A stretch of 64,000 nucleotides of DNA from Heligmosomoides polygyrus polygyrus. Lineage: Eukaryota > Nematoda > Chromadorea > Rhabditida > Heligmosomidae. Every line of letters starts with the position of its first letter. The stretch's first letter is position 1. The translations under genes and the position numbers were made by a program. Shown here in pieces: positions 11,091 through 21,275 of the stretch. The notes under the pieces were generated by a model. The model ran no database searches and was not told the DNA's origin. It saw nothing but the letters and a program-made list of their open reading frames with translations. The DNA lies in assembly GCA_947396885.1 (NCBI GenBank), contig OX377204.1:25365706-25429705 (forward strand), written 5' to 3'.

Positions 11091-11353
11091 AAATCGGTAA
11101 ATCGCTAATCGTTAAACGCACACCCCTGGTTCGGACCATATCATTATTTTGAGGGACACATCTCGGTCCTCGATTTGATTGAAGAGTGTCGCTTGCAGCT
11201 GCGCCATCATCGGACGAACGGTCCATGTTTTAGGATCGATTGTTAGTGATTAATTTTGAGGCGCGATGTCGTATTTCACTTTCTCGCGCGTGCTATGACT
11301 TCACGGCACGTGAAAATCACGCACGTTATCATGATAATCGAACTGAAGACAGA

Positions 11354-11407
11354 CTGCTTACTTATAATCAACGCCCTAACAGAAAGGCGTTGATTATAAG
11401 TAAGCAG
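11354..11407. repeat. perfect 22-bp inverted repeat (hairpin)
   Basis: CTGCTTACTTATAATCAACG and two further bases (11354-11375) are followed by a 10-nt spacer and then the exact reverse complement (11386-11407). All 22 pairs match, unusual in a region this decayed. It could be a young palindromic insertion or a small-RNA-forming hairpin. Confidence 0.85.
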
Positions 11408-11821
11408 GTTACGTGCTCTGCATACTCTATGATATTTGTGCTAGTGATTAATAACACTGAAGAGATTCAACTAAACCCTTTGTTCTCTTGCCTTAAAACT
11501 TCAGTGTTGATGTGAACAACGTATATACTGCTGTGCTACCAGGTTATTATGCGAATCTCTTTATTTGCCTTACCATCGTCTCCTCGTAGACTTCGGATGC
11601 CCGATGCTCGAACCGTCTGAGTGCAACGAATCGGCCACCATTTGGTGGCAACAAGACTTAGTAGCGAAACTACTAATAACCTAAACTAACCTAACATCTT
11701 CATGAGACTGTGCTACCTTACTTTTTGTTGGAAACTATTTTAAACAGAATTTTCCGCCATATAGTTGATACCTGATATTTCGATCAAACAAACAAACAAC
11801 AAACACGTCGGTTTTGTAATA

Positions 11822-12085
11822 GCGTAGATCATTCCTACCCAGTTTGCAGGCGGCTTCGAGTCCAGCTTAGCGCTAGCATTTCGATCGCTACAAAACACCG
11901 CTATAACAGTTGACAGTCGCATTAACAGCCATATAAATCTTAAAGAAGATCAATTGAATTGTCTAGCTTAGTGGTTCCATGCTCATATCGGCGGCCGGCT
12001 CATTCCGGTACCGATGAGTGCCGAAGTGTCCTGCAAGGTGTGGTTGCTGTGTTCGATCAAACAGCGCCGGTGGTGTTGATAAAAT
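11822..12085 (+). mobile_element. tRNA-derived SINE (family 2) fragments, rearranged
   Basis: CATTCCTACCCAGTTTGCAG, then GGCTTCGAGTCC (B-box-like), then TTTCGATCGCTACAAAACACC match the SINE pair at 23.9-24.1 kb. From 11960, TAGCTTAGTGG (a good A box), TTCCATGCTCATATC, GGCGGCCGG and CAAACAGCGCCGGTGGTGT match 40.47-40.59 kb. So two parts of the same SINE family lie side by side here. Confidence 0.6.
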
Positions 12086-12154
12086 CGATTGGAAAACAGG
12101 GGGGGGGGGAATTACGGAAAATACTACACGTCTTCTACGCGTCTCGAAACTACG

Positions 12155-12370
12155 AAAATCGAGGTCGCTGAACACGAATCTGAAGTTTGTTTTGGAGGTA
12201 TCGATCGCCATCAATCGATATTGACCAAAATATCAATCTTTTGTGGATTTCGTTCAAACGGTCCGAAACTTCAGCCCTAGGGGTAATCGAGGTCGCTGAA
12301 CACGAATCTGAAGTTTGTTTTAAAAGTATAGATCGCCATCATTCGATAATGATCAAAATCGATTTTTTTA
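12155..12370 (+). repeat. two diverged units of the 108-bp satellite family
   Basis: ATCGAGGTCGCTGAACACGA occurs at about 12159 and 12287, each followed by ATCTGAAGTTTGTTTT and an ATCGAT-rich stretch. These are the same landmarks as the array at 28532-29135. Confidence 0.75.
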
Positions 12371-12479
12371 TCTTTTTTACTATTTTGCCTCCTAGGTGGC
12401 ATTTTTTTACATCCACTTTTACCTCTGTGTTACCGCCTTACAATTAGTGCTAGAAACTGCTCTTGCTGCTTTGAAGTTG

Positions 12480-12870
12480 TGCCAAAGACGTCGACCAAGA
12501 TGCCTTGGGATTCTGAAGAGGAAGTCGCAGCATGTGGGTCGGTATTCAGCTCGTCCGATTACGTCGTCGGACCGGCCTGGGGAATCAGAAAGAAAGTGGC
12601 AAGGCGTGGTACGAGGTGCGTTGAAATTCAGTAGACGTGCCAATAATGTCGTCCAAACTACAGTGGGATTCAGAAGCTGTGCCGAAGACGTCCTAGAATG
12701 CGTGCCGAGATTCGGAAAACGTGCTGAAACGTCGCAGAATGTGCGCCGGGATGGAGAAGGTGTGCCGATGAAGTCGACCAAGATGCATTGAGATTCAGTG
12801 GACGTGCCAATAATGTTGTCCAAGATGCCCTGCGATTGCCAAGAGGTACCAAAGGTGTAGCAATATAGAG
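12480..12870 (+). repeat. decayed ~41-42-bp minisatellite
   Basis: Repeated phrases of the type GTGCC-AA-ACGTCG-CCAAGATGC--GGGATTC-G spaced about 41-42 bp, e.g. GTGCCGAAGACGTC, GTGCTGAAACGTCG, GTGCCGATGAAGTCG and GTGCCAATAATGTTG. It resembles a worn copy of the 41-bp array at 27988-28531. Confidence 0.55.
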
Positions 12871-13269
12871 CACATAGTATCTACAACTTCCTTCCACTTC
12901 TACGTGAAGTTCTTCTTTTGTGCCCTTGTTTGCTCAGCCTAACTAATTTGTTGTACTTTTAACTAACAAAGAAAGATGGTGATGTCCGCTCCTCCACGTG
13001 GTGTCACTGGAAACTGCTCCCTCTGGGAGCTAAGCTAATCGCGGACACTCGATTGCAGGCGACAGGCTGGCCTACGAAGACCCATGTCACATCATATGGT
13101 TGATGACGCTTAAGAGATTGAGAGATAGTGTCACGGCGTCCGCGGGAGCCGACGAGCACTCGCAAAGCCCGGCAAGTGTGAAAAGTATGCGAGGGTCCCT
13201 GATGCGAAGATGGCATCGGAGGGCAACAGAGCTAGTCCGAAAGTCCCGCAACATAGGCAAGACCCGTTC

Positions 13270-13658
13270 AGCAAGAACGTTTCGATGACCGGTTGATGAA
13301 GATTGTTGTCGCCGTTGAACAGCAACGATCTCATTTCTTTTCTGCATATGCTTTGCAGACTGGCTGTTTCGAGCAAACCAAGGATGAGTTGTGGTCCCTG
13401 CTTGATGAAAAGACAGCGGAAGTGCCGTCAGAGGATATGATTGTTGCGGCAGGTGACCTTAATGGTCATGTCGGAGCAACGAAAGACGGCTACAGCTGTC
13501 ATGATGGTTTTGGCTATGGGTTGCTCAACGCCGATGGTGAGCGTGTACTCGAGTATGCAGACTCACATGTCCTCACCATCGGGAACACCAAATTTAGAAA
13601 GCGTGACTCCCATCTCATCTCGTTTTATAGCGAGAACGCTAAAACGCAGATGGATTAA
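13270..13658 (+). pseudogene. LINE AP-type endonuclease domain
   Basis: Domain that nicks target DNA for priming. FSAYALQTGC (substrate strand), AAGDLNGHVGA (the GDxN catalytic motif, near residue 54 of the open frame from 13293), GFGYGLLNADGERVLEYADS, and a C-terminal segment NTKFRKRDSHLISFYS ending AKTQMD and a stop where RIDYVL-like sequence would be expected. The frame continues shifted to about 13790 (RRDQGLVTDAK, HRPLICSL). Sequence 5' of 13270 is poorly conserved. Confidence 0.75.
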
Positions 13659-13855
13659 GTCCTTGTTAGGCGTCGCGATCAAGGCCTTGTCACAGACGCG
13701 AAGACCGTGCCGTATGAGACGGTTGCCATGCAACACCGTCCACTGATCTGCTCGCTGAACCTTCAAGGTGTAAACATGCCGAGCGATGCGGGTCGGCTAG
13801 AATCAAATGGTGGCCACTCAAAGAGAAGGAAGCGGCAGTTATTCCTCGCGTTCGG

Positions 13856-14293
13856 TTGCCGACGGTGACAACTGTTGACGAAACCTGGAAGGATGCTACC
13901 GATGCGATAACTCGAGCTGCACGCTTCGAACTTGGCACAACGAAGCGTGGACGACGCTGGGATCACAAGCAGGCATGGCTGTGGACTAACAATGTCAGAG
14001 AAAAAGTCCGAGAAAAGAAACGGCTTTATCAGGTATTTATCGATGATAAAACGGTTCACACCTGGAGCAATTATCGAGAAGCGAAAAAAGCGGCAAGAAA
14101 GGAAGTGGCTTCTGCTAAAGCCGCATACTACGCTGAAGTCAGCGAAAAACTGGAAACGCGCGATGATGAGCGTTATCTTTACCGACTTGCCAAAGCTCGC
14201 TGTCGCCAAGCAGAAGACATCGAGAAGTTCTTTGGCATTAGCGACAAGAACGGTCATCTTCTGATGGATCGTAAGAGGGATGTGAAGCGATGA
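13856..14293 (+). pseudogene. LINE linker between endonuclease and RT
   Basis: Basic helical linker typical of these LINE proteins (TTVDETWKDATDAITRAAR, KQAWLWTNNVREKVREKKRL, YREAKKAARKEV, RYLYRLAKARCRQAEDIEKF). Open for 145 codons, ending at a TGA; RT motifs follow in another frame from about 14370 (KITVSETEAALRKMKSGKAT). The same linker is seen in copy 2 at 51.65-52.1 kb. Confidence 0.75.
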
Positions 14294-14492
14294 CACGACT
14301 ACTTCGAGGAGACCTCGAATGTTGAAATTGTTCATCGTGTTATTTCTTTTGCATCTACTGTATACGGTTCGGTTCAGAAGATCACAGTGAGCGAAACCGA
14401 AGCAGCCCTAAGGAAGATGAAGTCAGGCAAAGCCACTGGTGCCGATGACCTGCCAGTCGATCTGTGGAAGTGGAAGGGCTGGTGCCCTGCTG

Positions 14493-15026
14493 GGCTCCAG
14501 GACCTAACTCCAACGCGACGTCGCGCGCTAGCCGCGTGCGACATCGCGGCGCTGAAACGCGGACGTGCGCTCGGTGACGCATAGTTAGCCGCGGAGCACG
14601 AAATGTTCTCAGTGTTTAAGCTCCCAGACCACATTTCTAGCTAGGAACTTGAGATCCCACAGAATGTGGTAGACAACAGACCGGACAATTGATCCGAGAA
14701 TGGGGATAGTGGCCTTTTCCCGTAGTATAACCACGAGTAAAAATTGACCGAAGAAGTTGTATTTGGCAAATACTGACGTTAGAAACCATCCACATGACCA
14801 GGATTCCTGTATAAACTGTCGCTGATCTGAACACATTGAAACCACATCCATATACCGTCTCCAAGAAGCGTTGAAATAAGGCAAACGCGTGCCGCATATC
14901 CATGTAGGAAGCGTTTCCGTTTCTAGCCGTCGTAAGCATCGGACCGCAACAACTCGTCCAATTTCGTCGCACACCGTGCGCGACGCCAGCGGGGTTCGCG
15001 CGGCGTCGGAGTTATGTCTGCCCCCG
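14493..15026. mobile_element. Mutator-like non-autonomous element, 534 bp, 9-bp target duplication
   Basis: The LINE copy is interrupted exactly between two copies of GCCCTGCTG (14484-14492 and 15027-15035); the uninterrupted sequence is seen in copy 2 (GTCCTGCTGACTGGCTGACA). The ends are imperfect inverted repeats sharing CTAACTCC-ACGC or ATAACTCC-ACGC and CG-rich subterminal blocks (GCGACGTCGCGCGC; GCGCGGCGTCGG). A 9-bp duplication with longish TIRs fits Mutator-like elements. Open frames inside (e.g. 14609-15100 minus) have no recognised motif. Confidence 0.7.
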
Positions 15027-15035
15027 GCCCTGCTG

Positions 15036-16370
15036 ACTGGCTGACAGAGTTTTTTGATCAGGTTGTTGCTGAGAAGAAAGTGCCCGAGAGCTGGCAGCAA
15101 AGCACCACCATCTCGATTCGGAAGAAGAAGGAAGTCTGCTGACTGCGTTAGTTACCGTCCAATTCGCCTTCTTTCGCTCACCATGAAAATCTTTGAGCGA
15201 ATTGTAGATGGACGTATCTGGACTTTCCACGAATCAGTGTGGTTTCGTCTTTGGTTGTGGCACCGTTAATGCCATTCACGTCATTCGTGTTCTGCTAGAG
15301 AAGCACCGCGAGAAACGGAAACCGGTGCATTTTGCTTTCCTGGGCTTGGAGAAGGACTTCGACCGCATTCCGCGAGATGTTATATGGTTGGCGTTGCGAG
15401 AGCATGGTATTCCTGAAGAGCTTATTGAATGGGTGCGCATTCTGTACTCTTGCCAAGTAGTCGAGCGCCAGCGCCACCTCGATGGAATTTCATATCTCTG
15501 TAGGGGTGCACCAGGGATCTGCGCTATCCGCACTGCTCTTCGTCGTCGTGATGGATGCAATATCACGAGATCTCCAAATGGCGGCATCTTGGACATTGCT
15601 GTATGCTGACGGCGTCACGCTTGCACGTGAAGACGAAACCGAACTCGAGCGACAGGCATAGGCTTGGTGCGATCGCTTGGCATTGTTCTAACTCAAGCTC
15701 AAGAAGACGGAATACTTGACGACGGATGTGAATAAGCACGAATAGACTAAGATCAATGGTACTGAGCACTCACGAGTTACATCTTTCAAGTATCTCGGAT
15801 CAACGATCACGTCCGATGGCAGCCTAAAGTTGGAGGAGAATGCACGTGTGAGTGCAGCCTGGTCCAAATAGCACTCCTTGACTGGGGTGTTTTGCGACAG
15901 GACAATACCTGAGCACCTCAAATCGAAGGTTTATAGAGCAGTCGTCCGCCCAGTAGCGACGTACGGTGTTTAGTGTTGGCCCGTGACGAAGGAAATTGGA
16001 AGCAGCCTCAGTGTAATGGAGACGAAAATGCTACGGTGGAGGGCTGGAGTTACGCGTTTAGACCGCATTCGCAACGCCGCCATACGACAGAGGTTCGGTG
16101 TCGCCTCGATAGCCGAGAAGCTGCGCGAAGCTCGTCTTCGATGGTACGGCCACATCCTTCACGCTAATGACGACAACGTCCGAAGATAGGCCTAAACGTT
16201 GAGCTCTCTGTAAAGCGGCCCAGATGACGCCTGAAGCAACGTTGGCTAGATACGTTGCCCTTGGACTTAAAGATGGCTGGTGTGCACCCTGATCAAGCAT
16301 TTGATCGGGAGAATTGGCGTCCCCACACCAATAGAGCGGAGCTGCCACCAAGCGGGACAGACTCTATTGA
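15036..16370 (+). pseudogene. LINE reverse transcriptase, 3' part, active site YADG
   Basis: RT continuing after the nested insertion: PIRLLSLTMKIFERIVDGRI, CGTVNAIHVIRVLLEKHREK, PVHFAFLGLEKDFDRIPRD (motif A, Asp present), EELIEWVRILYS, GAPGICAIRTAL (a broken GVHQGSALSP motif), then LLYADGVTLA at about 15596-15625, where the catalytic YADD is YADG. C-terminal pieces run to 16370 in shifting frames (METKMLRWRAGVTRLDRIRN, LREARLRWYGHILHANDD, HPDQAFDRENW). Non-functional. Confidence 0.8.
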
Positions 16371-16665
16371 AAATGATGAATTGACTAACAAAGAAAGCCG
16401 ATGGATCCCAAAGTCGACAGCCTTAGACGGAAATGAACAGCTTCAGTGAAAAACTGTTTTGCTGAAAAAGGATGTGGTCATGTCCAATTAATCAAATTGG
16501 AGACTTTAACGTTGTAGAGCTCTTACAACTATACAGGAACTTTACAGCTGGTTAGAGCTAGTACAGCATGTACAGTTTGTTTTTCGGGAAAGTTCCATGA
16601 AATAGCAATCCATACGCACGATTGTTTGCGTTAACAACGATGGATACGCCTACCCTAACCGGGAG

Positions 16666-16672
16666 TATAAAT
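16666..16672 (+). promoter_or_regulatory. TATA box candidate of the CAP-protein gene
   Basis: TATAAAT in GGGAGTATAAATTTTCATC, 40 nt before the proposed ATG at 16706, leaving room for a very short leader as is common in nematodes. No trans-splice acceptor is obvious between them. Confidence 0.4.
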
Positions 16673-16705
16673 TTTCATCTCATTCACTGGTAGCCAGTTC
16701 TTACC

Positions 16706-18454
16706 ATGAGATCTTTCAGTGCATTGAGATCCTCCGCGGTGTTCGCTGTAAGTTGCACAGTCCCAGCTTAGGACAGCTTCCGTCGAGCTTCCTAAACTTC
16801 ATCTCGTTGTTTTAAGATCCTCTCGACTGTAGCATTTTTTCAACAGTCTACAACTACGGGTGCAACGACAACTGCTACAGCAACTGCACATGCAGCCAAG
16901 ACTTTCGCAGCCGGTACTCCATGTCGTACTCGTCTCCCGAAACGCATTGTTGGCGAGATTTGGGATAAAATCTAGAATTTCAAAGGCATGAAAAAGTGAT
17001 TCTTTTTATGCGGAACCAATCCTGCGCGCTTGAAAGGTGGCGTTATATGTTTTAAAAGTATGGAACGAAGAACATATTCGTGGTGTAATGTGAAATCAAG
17101 CTTCTTTTCTGTTTTGCTGTTTTTGAGAAAATGTTCTGAGAAATGTCAGGTAATAATAATTTGTATTTTGAATTTTGAAGCGAATGGGTTGCTATTTCAC
17201 TAAGCGCTTAGCGCAGTCGGAATAGATATCGGTTGGGGCGTACAGCAGATACTAGGCAAATAGTTCGTATTTCTCGCCCACGCCAACCAAGCCTTTCATA
17301 CCTTTGGCGTGGGTGAACTGGACCAGATTTGTCTGAGAAGGATAAGGCACTGACTTGCTCATCGGCTGGCTACCGCAAGTTGAAATGGCCCGCCTCCACG
17401 ACATCCCGCAGAGGATGTGATGCGTGGCGCATGCCAAAGGGATTTGAGTAACGGCGTGCTTTATTCATTATAATTTGTTGTACGTAGAACAGCAGCAGTT
17501 GTTTAGGCGGTGCTAGAATTAATACAGTATGTCCAGCCAATACTGACATGAACGACATGATCAGAAATAGAGCTCTTAATGTGCACAACTATCGCAGGTG
17601 GGTACATATCAGACGTACCACAGTCTTCGGTTTTTTGCGTGCCTAATGCTGAATTTAGGTCCCAGCTCGCACGAGGGCTAGTCGTGAAAAACAACGGAGC
17701 GAGGTTGCCGCAAGCAGCCAATATGCGCCGACTGGTATAACGCTTTGCCAGGAAACGTGGTGTTATGTTCGACCAAGGATTTCGCATGTTGCAGGCATAC
17801 GATTGCACTCTTGAAACGCAGGCAATACAAATCGCAAACAGCTGTGTAAAGCCGGCATCAGTATCATCAGGATTGAAGCAAAACTTCTTCCTATTCGCGA
17901 AATCGAGAGCATCAACGAGACAGTTAGCTATGGATGTGGTAGGCTCACTTCCAATCCTACAACGAAACAAAATAAAGTCTCACCAACTTGTTTGTTTAGG
18001 CTGCGAAGCACTGGTGGAAACAAGTGAGACTCTACCCTAGTTTTGGTCAGCGAGCCATATTTAGAAGAGCTTTTATGGGCACTCCTATTATGTCTTTCAT
18101 AAAGGTCAGCTCTTGGTGTTAAACCATCCCCTTCATGCTGCTCGCTGTTCGAATACTTTTCTGAGACACGTCACAACTGAATGCTTAATGCTTAAATTCT
18201 TGTAGATGGCATGGGGAGCAGCCACACATGTTGGTTGTGCTGTATCAATCAGGTCCCGTTGTGGTAATCTATGGGCAGCATCCTGCCTTTACAGAACAGG
18301 GTGCGTCCGTTCATTTAGATTTAACCATTATCGCCTCTGTTTCACAGCCGCTTTCAGAACTGTTCAACCAGGCATGAACGTCTACTCTCCTGGAGCCATG
18401 TGCACAGCCTGCCCTGCCGGCACTGCGTGCGACACCTTGGGGCTTTGCGCATGA
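16706..18454 (+). CDS. ASP-like CAP-domain (SCP/TAPS) secreted protein, eight exons
   Basis: Activation-associated secreted protein family of parasitic nematodes; members are secreted, and precise roles in host interaction are family knowledge, not seen here. Exons: 16706-16747, 16847-16913, 17507-17597, 17659-17734, 17795-17938, 18000-18104, 18206-18300, 18358-18454 (717 nt, 238 codons plus TGA). All introns are GT-AG and keep one frame. Exon 1 gives MRSFSALRSSAVFA, exon 2 a Thr/Ala-rich tract, exon 3 TVCPANTDMNDMI and HNYR. Later come LPQAANMRRL/AYDCTLE, AKHWWKQV, MAWGAATHVGCAV and a Cys-rich end SPGAMCTACPAGTACD. Exons 3-8 are strongly supported by family motifs; exons 1-2 are tentative, and the 593-nt intron 2 contains a SINE. 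Of the usual CAP cavity residues only the His of HNYR is evident: the GEN Glu and the second His (normally GHYTQ before MAW) are absent. No stop or frameshift. Confidence 0.82.
17265..17470 (+). mobile_element. SINE family 1, copy 2 (5'-truncated), in intron 2 of the CAP gene
   Basis: Sense orientation: CCCACGCCAACCAAGCCTTT, TTGTCTGAGAAGGATAA, TTGCTCATCGGCTGGCTACC, GGCGCATGCCAAAGGGATTT, GAGTAACGGCGTGCTTTATTC. The tRNA head is missing. Its tail ends about 40 nt before the exon 3 acceptor (17505-17506). Confidence 0.75.
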
Positions 18455-18618
18455 TAACATCTGCAGAATGTGCCAAGAACCTTCATTCTTGAATTTGTTT
18501 TTTAAAGCAAAATTTAAGTAATAGTTAGCGAAGTTTAAAACAATCTGTTACTCGATTGTTACTCGATTTGTTGCTTTGAACATGTCTGGCTTCAATCAGT
18601 ATTTTATTCATTTTTCTC

Positions 18619-18624
18619 AATAAA
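18619..18624 (+). promoter_or_regulatory. polyadenylation signal candidate
   Basis: AATAAA 165 nt after the stop codon of the CAP-protein gene; no closer AATAAA was seen. Confidence 0.4.
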
Positions 18625-19659
18625 ATGTCTTGGTTCTGCGCCATTTTGCCGTGTAAAGCATGCGACCAAATCCGTGGTCCGTGGTTTTTATCAGTGTTAA
18701 TTATTCCGAGGGCCAAAAAAGCAACCAAATATTCTACATAACGAACAGCGTAGTCTTAAGTTTACGTTTTAGTTTATTTTTTATACGAACAATTTGAACC
18801 TATACACCAGTCTGGAGCAGCTATTTGCCAGTCGTGACTTAATGCCCTCAGTAAGAAATCTCCCATAACGTCTGAGAATTAAGCAATCGTACAAGTTTAG
18901 CTCATACATTTGCTTATTCGGACGCAGTGAGTCTGCATTGCATTATGAAAAATAGGTAAAAGCTCAGCATTAAAGTCAAGCTGTGAAGCTGTGATTAAGG
19001 TGGTCAATCTTGAGAAAGTAATGTGGGAAAATAAAAACACATAAAGAGAGCATTTATAGGAAGAAAACCTTTAGATAGGAAAGTCGCAGATACAATTTTA
19101 ATTTTCAAAAAATATGGGATGATGTCTTTCAAAAAATATGGGATGATGAGCATCGCTTCTTCTTACGAAGGTTTGCGCAAGTGTCAAGAATCTTAGACAA
19201 GGTTTCTGATGTCAGAGCATATCTAGATTTATATTTTTGTGCACCGGCAAGCTAATTCCTCCTTCATTTTCCGGTTGCCTCACCACCGTGCGTTTTGCGT
19301 TAAGTACTGCTCCTTCACGACTTTAGAGATAGGAAAAAAATTCCCAAACATAGTCCGGAGACTACTTAAGAAGAAGACTACTTATATGAGCTCCTTTATA
19401 AAATTTCTTCTATTATTGTCGGCATGGAGCAACGGCTGAAAGATCAGGATACCAAATACCAACAACTTAGCAATTTCAGAAAAAAATTGATGACCTTGGC
19501 TCACCACCCATGCTTAGAATAACATTTGGGTGATCAATGGCTTAGATAACTACTTAGGCGAAAAAAATCGTTTAAAAAGTCGATTTTTAAAAACGATTTT
19601 TAGTTTAAAACAATCGATTATAAGTAAGAGTGGACGCTTTTAGTTGGACGATAGTGCAA
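18625..19659. other. AT-rich intergenic stretch
   Basis: No gene recognised. A short direct repeat (TTTCAAAAAATATGGGATGA, 19104-19146, two units) and a run of AATCGTTTAAAAAGTCGATT-type inverted sequence at 19565-19625 are the only structures noted. Confidence 0.4.
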
Positions 19660-20420
19660 AATTGCCTCATGCACCTAGGCGCCTTTTATTCTCGCGCCGC
19701 CGCTGCGGCGTGATGGTTGGCGCCGCAGCGCGCGGAGGTTCACTTTCGTACTCAAAACACCACATTTGACCGAACTTCGGGTTACGGTATTCGGCGCATC
19801 GCGCCGCTGGCGGGAAAGGCGCGGCGCGCCGCGATCTCGTGCGGCAGTCTGGGTAGAGTGGGAGATTTTACCACCGGGATGAATCATTTTGCTATATCCT
19901 TTTTGTTGTTGTATGTTTAATGGACATGGACACCGGAATGGCCACATGAGAGAACCCTGATTGATTCTCAAGTACCTTCCAGCAGTTTTATTTTTGGATC
20001 CGCACATGTTGCGGAAGAAAGGGTCGTTTAGTGCCGTTTGCATTGCAGGGGGTTCGAGTGAATACCACACCTGCCAGTTTCCACCGTAGGTTGAGCGGAC
20101 GACATCGGGGAACCTACGATTCCAGTTTAAAATTATGCCAAGATTAAGCGACGGTCGGACATGAAACATATTACGTGATGTGATTTTGTAAAAATAGTTA
20201 TATCTTTGTTCTTTTTTCAAATTTTAAAAAATCCAATAGCTTTTAAAAACTAGAGAAAAGCGCTTTCGAGCATGTTGGAACTAGTTTTCAAAAAGGAGGT
20301 CTTCAGAGGGGGCGGTAGGGGTTTTATTTCTTGTCCGCTGTTGCAGAAATACGTGCAAAAAATCGGACCCCATTGTCACCTATGAAGACCTATTTTTTGA
20401 AAAAAAATTATATATGATAA
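19660..20420. repeat. unclassified repeat with CG-rich head
   Basis: 19660-19860 is strongly CG-rich (GCGCCGCCGCTGCGGCG, GGCGCGGCGCGCCGCGATCT) in an AT-rich region. 20185-20315 resembles 2940-3080 near the left of the window. No coding motif and no convincing terminal repeats; class unknown. Confidence 0.4.
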
Positions 20421-21270
20421 GTTTGCATATTTTTGTTTTTCAAAAAGCTACGGTTATTTTTGAAAATCAAAAAATGAACCGAGTTATTTCGGAGTCTGCT
20501 TGACGCCTCTGAAAAATTCACAGAGCTTTTAAAACTATGAGAAGTGTGGGTTCTACGCTTTAAAAAGCAGGCTGTAAAAATAGCGGCCTCCATGTAATTA
20601 ACGGTGTCGAAAACTTTCGGCAAACCATACAAATCGGAGCGCCTGTTCATACAGTGGATCGTTTCAGAAAAACAGGTTTTATTACCGTGTGTCAAATTGT
20701 GGATTAAAACTTTATTTGGTACAACTCCACTTTCTGATGCTGTTTTCTGCAGAAGAGAGAAAATTAGTTTCCTGACAAGTCCATCCTCCTGTTGCCATTC
20801 CGTCATCGCTTCGAAGAGCGCTTCCAAAAATCTTGTACGAAAAACACTTAATTTTCCTTAGTAATTTATAGACTGTAATTTAGAACGTAGATGTCGCTTG
20901 TTCACGCAGAAAACGGTCGTGTCCCTGAGATGCTCGTAAAGCCTGAAAAGTTGAACTCTTTGTGAATAATTCGACAACTACTCTCAAAAGTGCTTTATTT
21001 TTGACTGTAAACAAACAAAATATTATTATCAAAAGACTATATACACAAGACCTTTATCAGGGTTTTTTAAACAAATTACTAAATTAAACAGTTACTCAGT
21101 AGCACTTTTTTCTTGAACTAATCTGACACAGTGGAAGCTGTACCTCTAAAGAAAGACCTATTAAAGGGTTCAAAAATTTTAAAAAATTCAATGCGGATAG
21201 GAAATAAAACGGTGGTCTACACAAGGGGGGTCGTAAACTTTCGGCAAAAATCGAACCCCAAGCTTGACCC
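20421..21270. other. no recognisable gene
   Basis: AT-rich. 21160-21260 (TTCAAAAATTTTAAAAAATT, a GGTCTACACAAGGGGGG block, CGGCAAAAATCGAACCCCA) shares style with 20280-20370, so it is probably another diverged piece of that repeat. Confidence 0.35.
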
Positions 21271-21275
21271 TGGCT

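Larger units (their letters stand above)
6659..11128. mobile_element. hAT-type element, 4.47 kb including nested Penelope element
   Basis: The left end CAGGGGGTGAGTTAAA and the right end, read inward as CAGGGGTGTGCGTTTAACG, form short hAT-like inverted ends followed by similar TTTACCG/TTAACG-rich sequence. Both sides are flanked by the perfect 8-bp duplication GTTCGGAC (6651-6658 and 11129-11136), the length typical of hAT transposons. The left arm is interrupted after about 60 bp by the Penelope insertion at 6722. No transposase was recognised in the remaining interior, so it is probably non-autonomous. Confidence 0.75.
12976..16383 (+). mobile_element. RTE-like LINE (family A), copy 1, flanked by 14-bp target duplications
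   Basis: ACTAACAAAGAAAG occurs at 12962-12975 and 16384-16397 and exactly delimits the element. The 3' end is ...TATTGAAAATGATGAATTG, comparable with the (ATG)n tail of copy 2. Contents in order: AP endonuclease (about 13270-13670), linker, RT (about 14370-16000, interrupted) and C-terminal domain. Removing the nested Mutator-like element and its extra TSD leaves about 2.87 kb, close to the length of RTE-type elements. Many stops and frameshifts; the RT active site is lost. Confidence 0.85.

Noticed and set aside
14609..15100. 163-codon minus-strand frame inside the Mutator-like insertion
   Set aside because: No transposase motif, crosses the element's right end into LINE sequence, and overlaps another frame; treated as chance.
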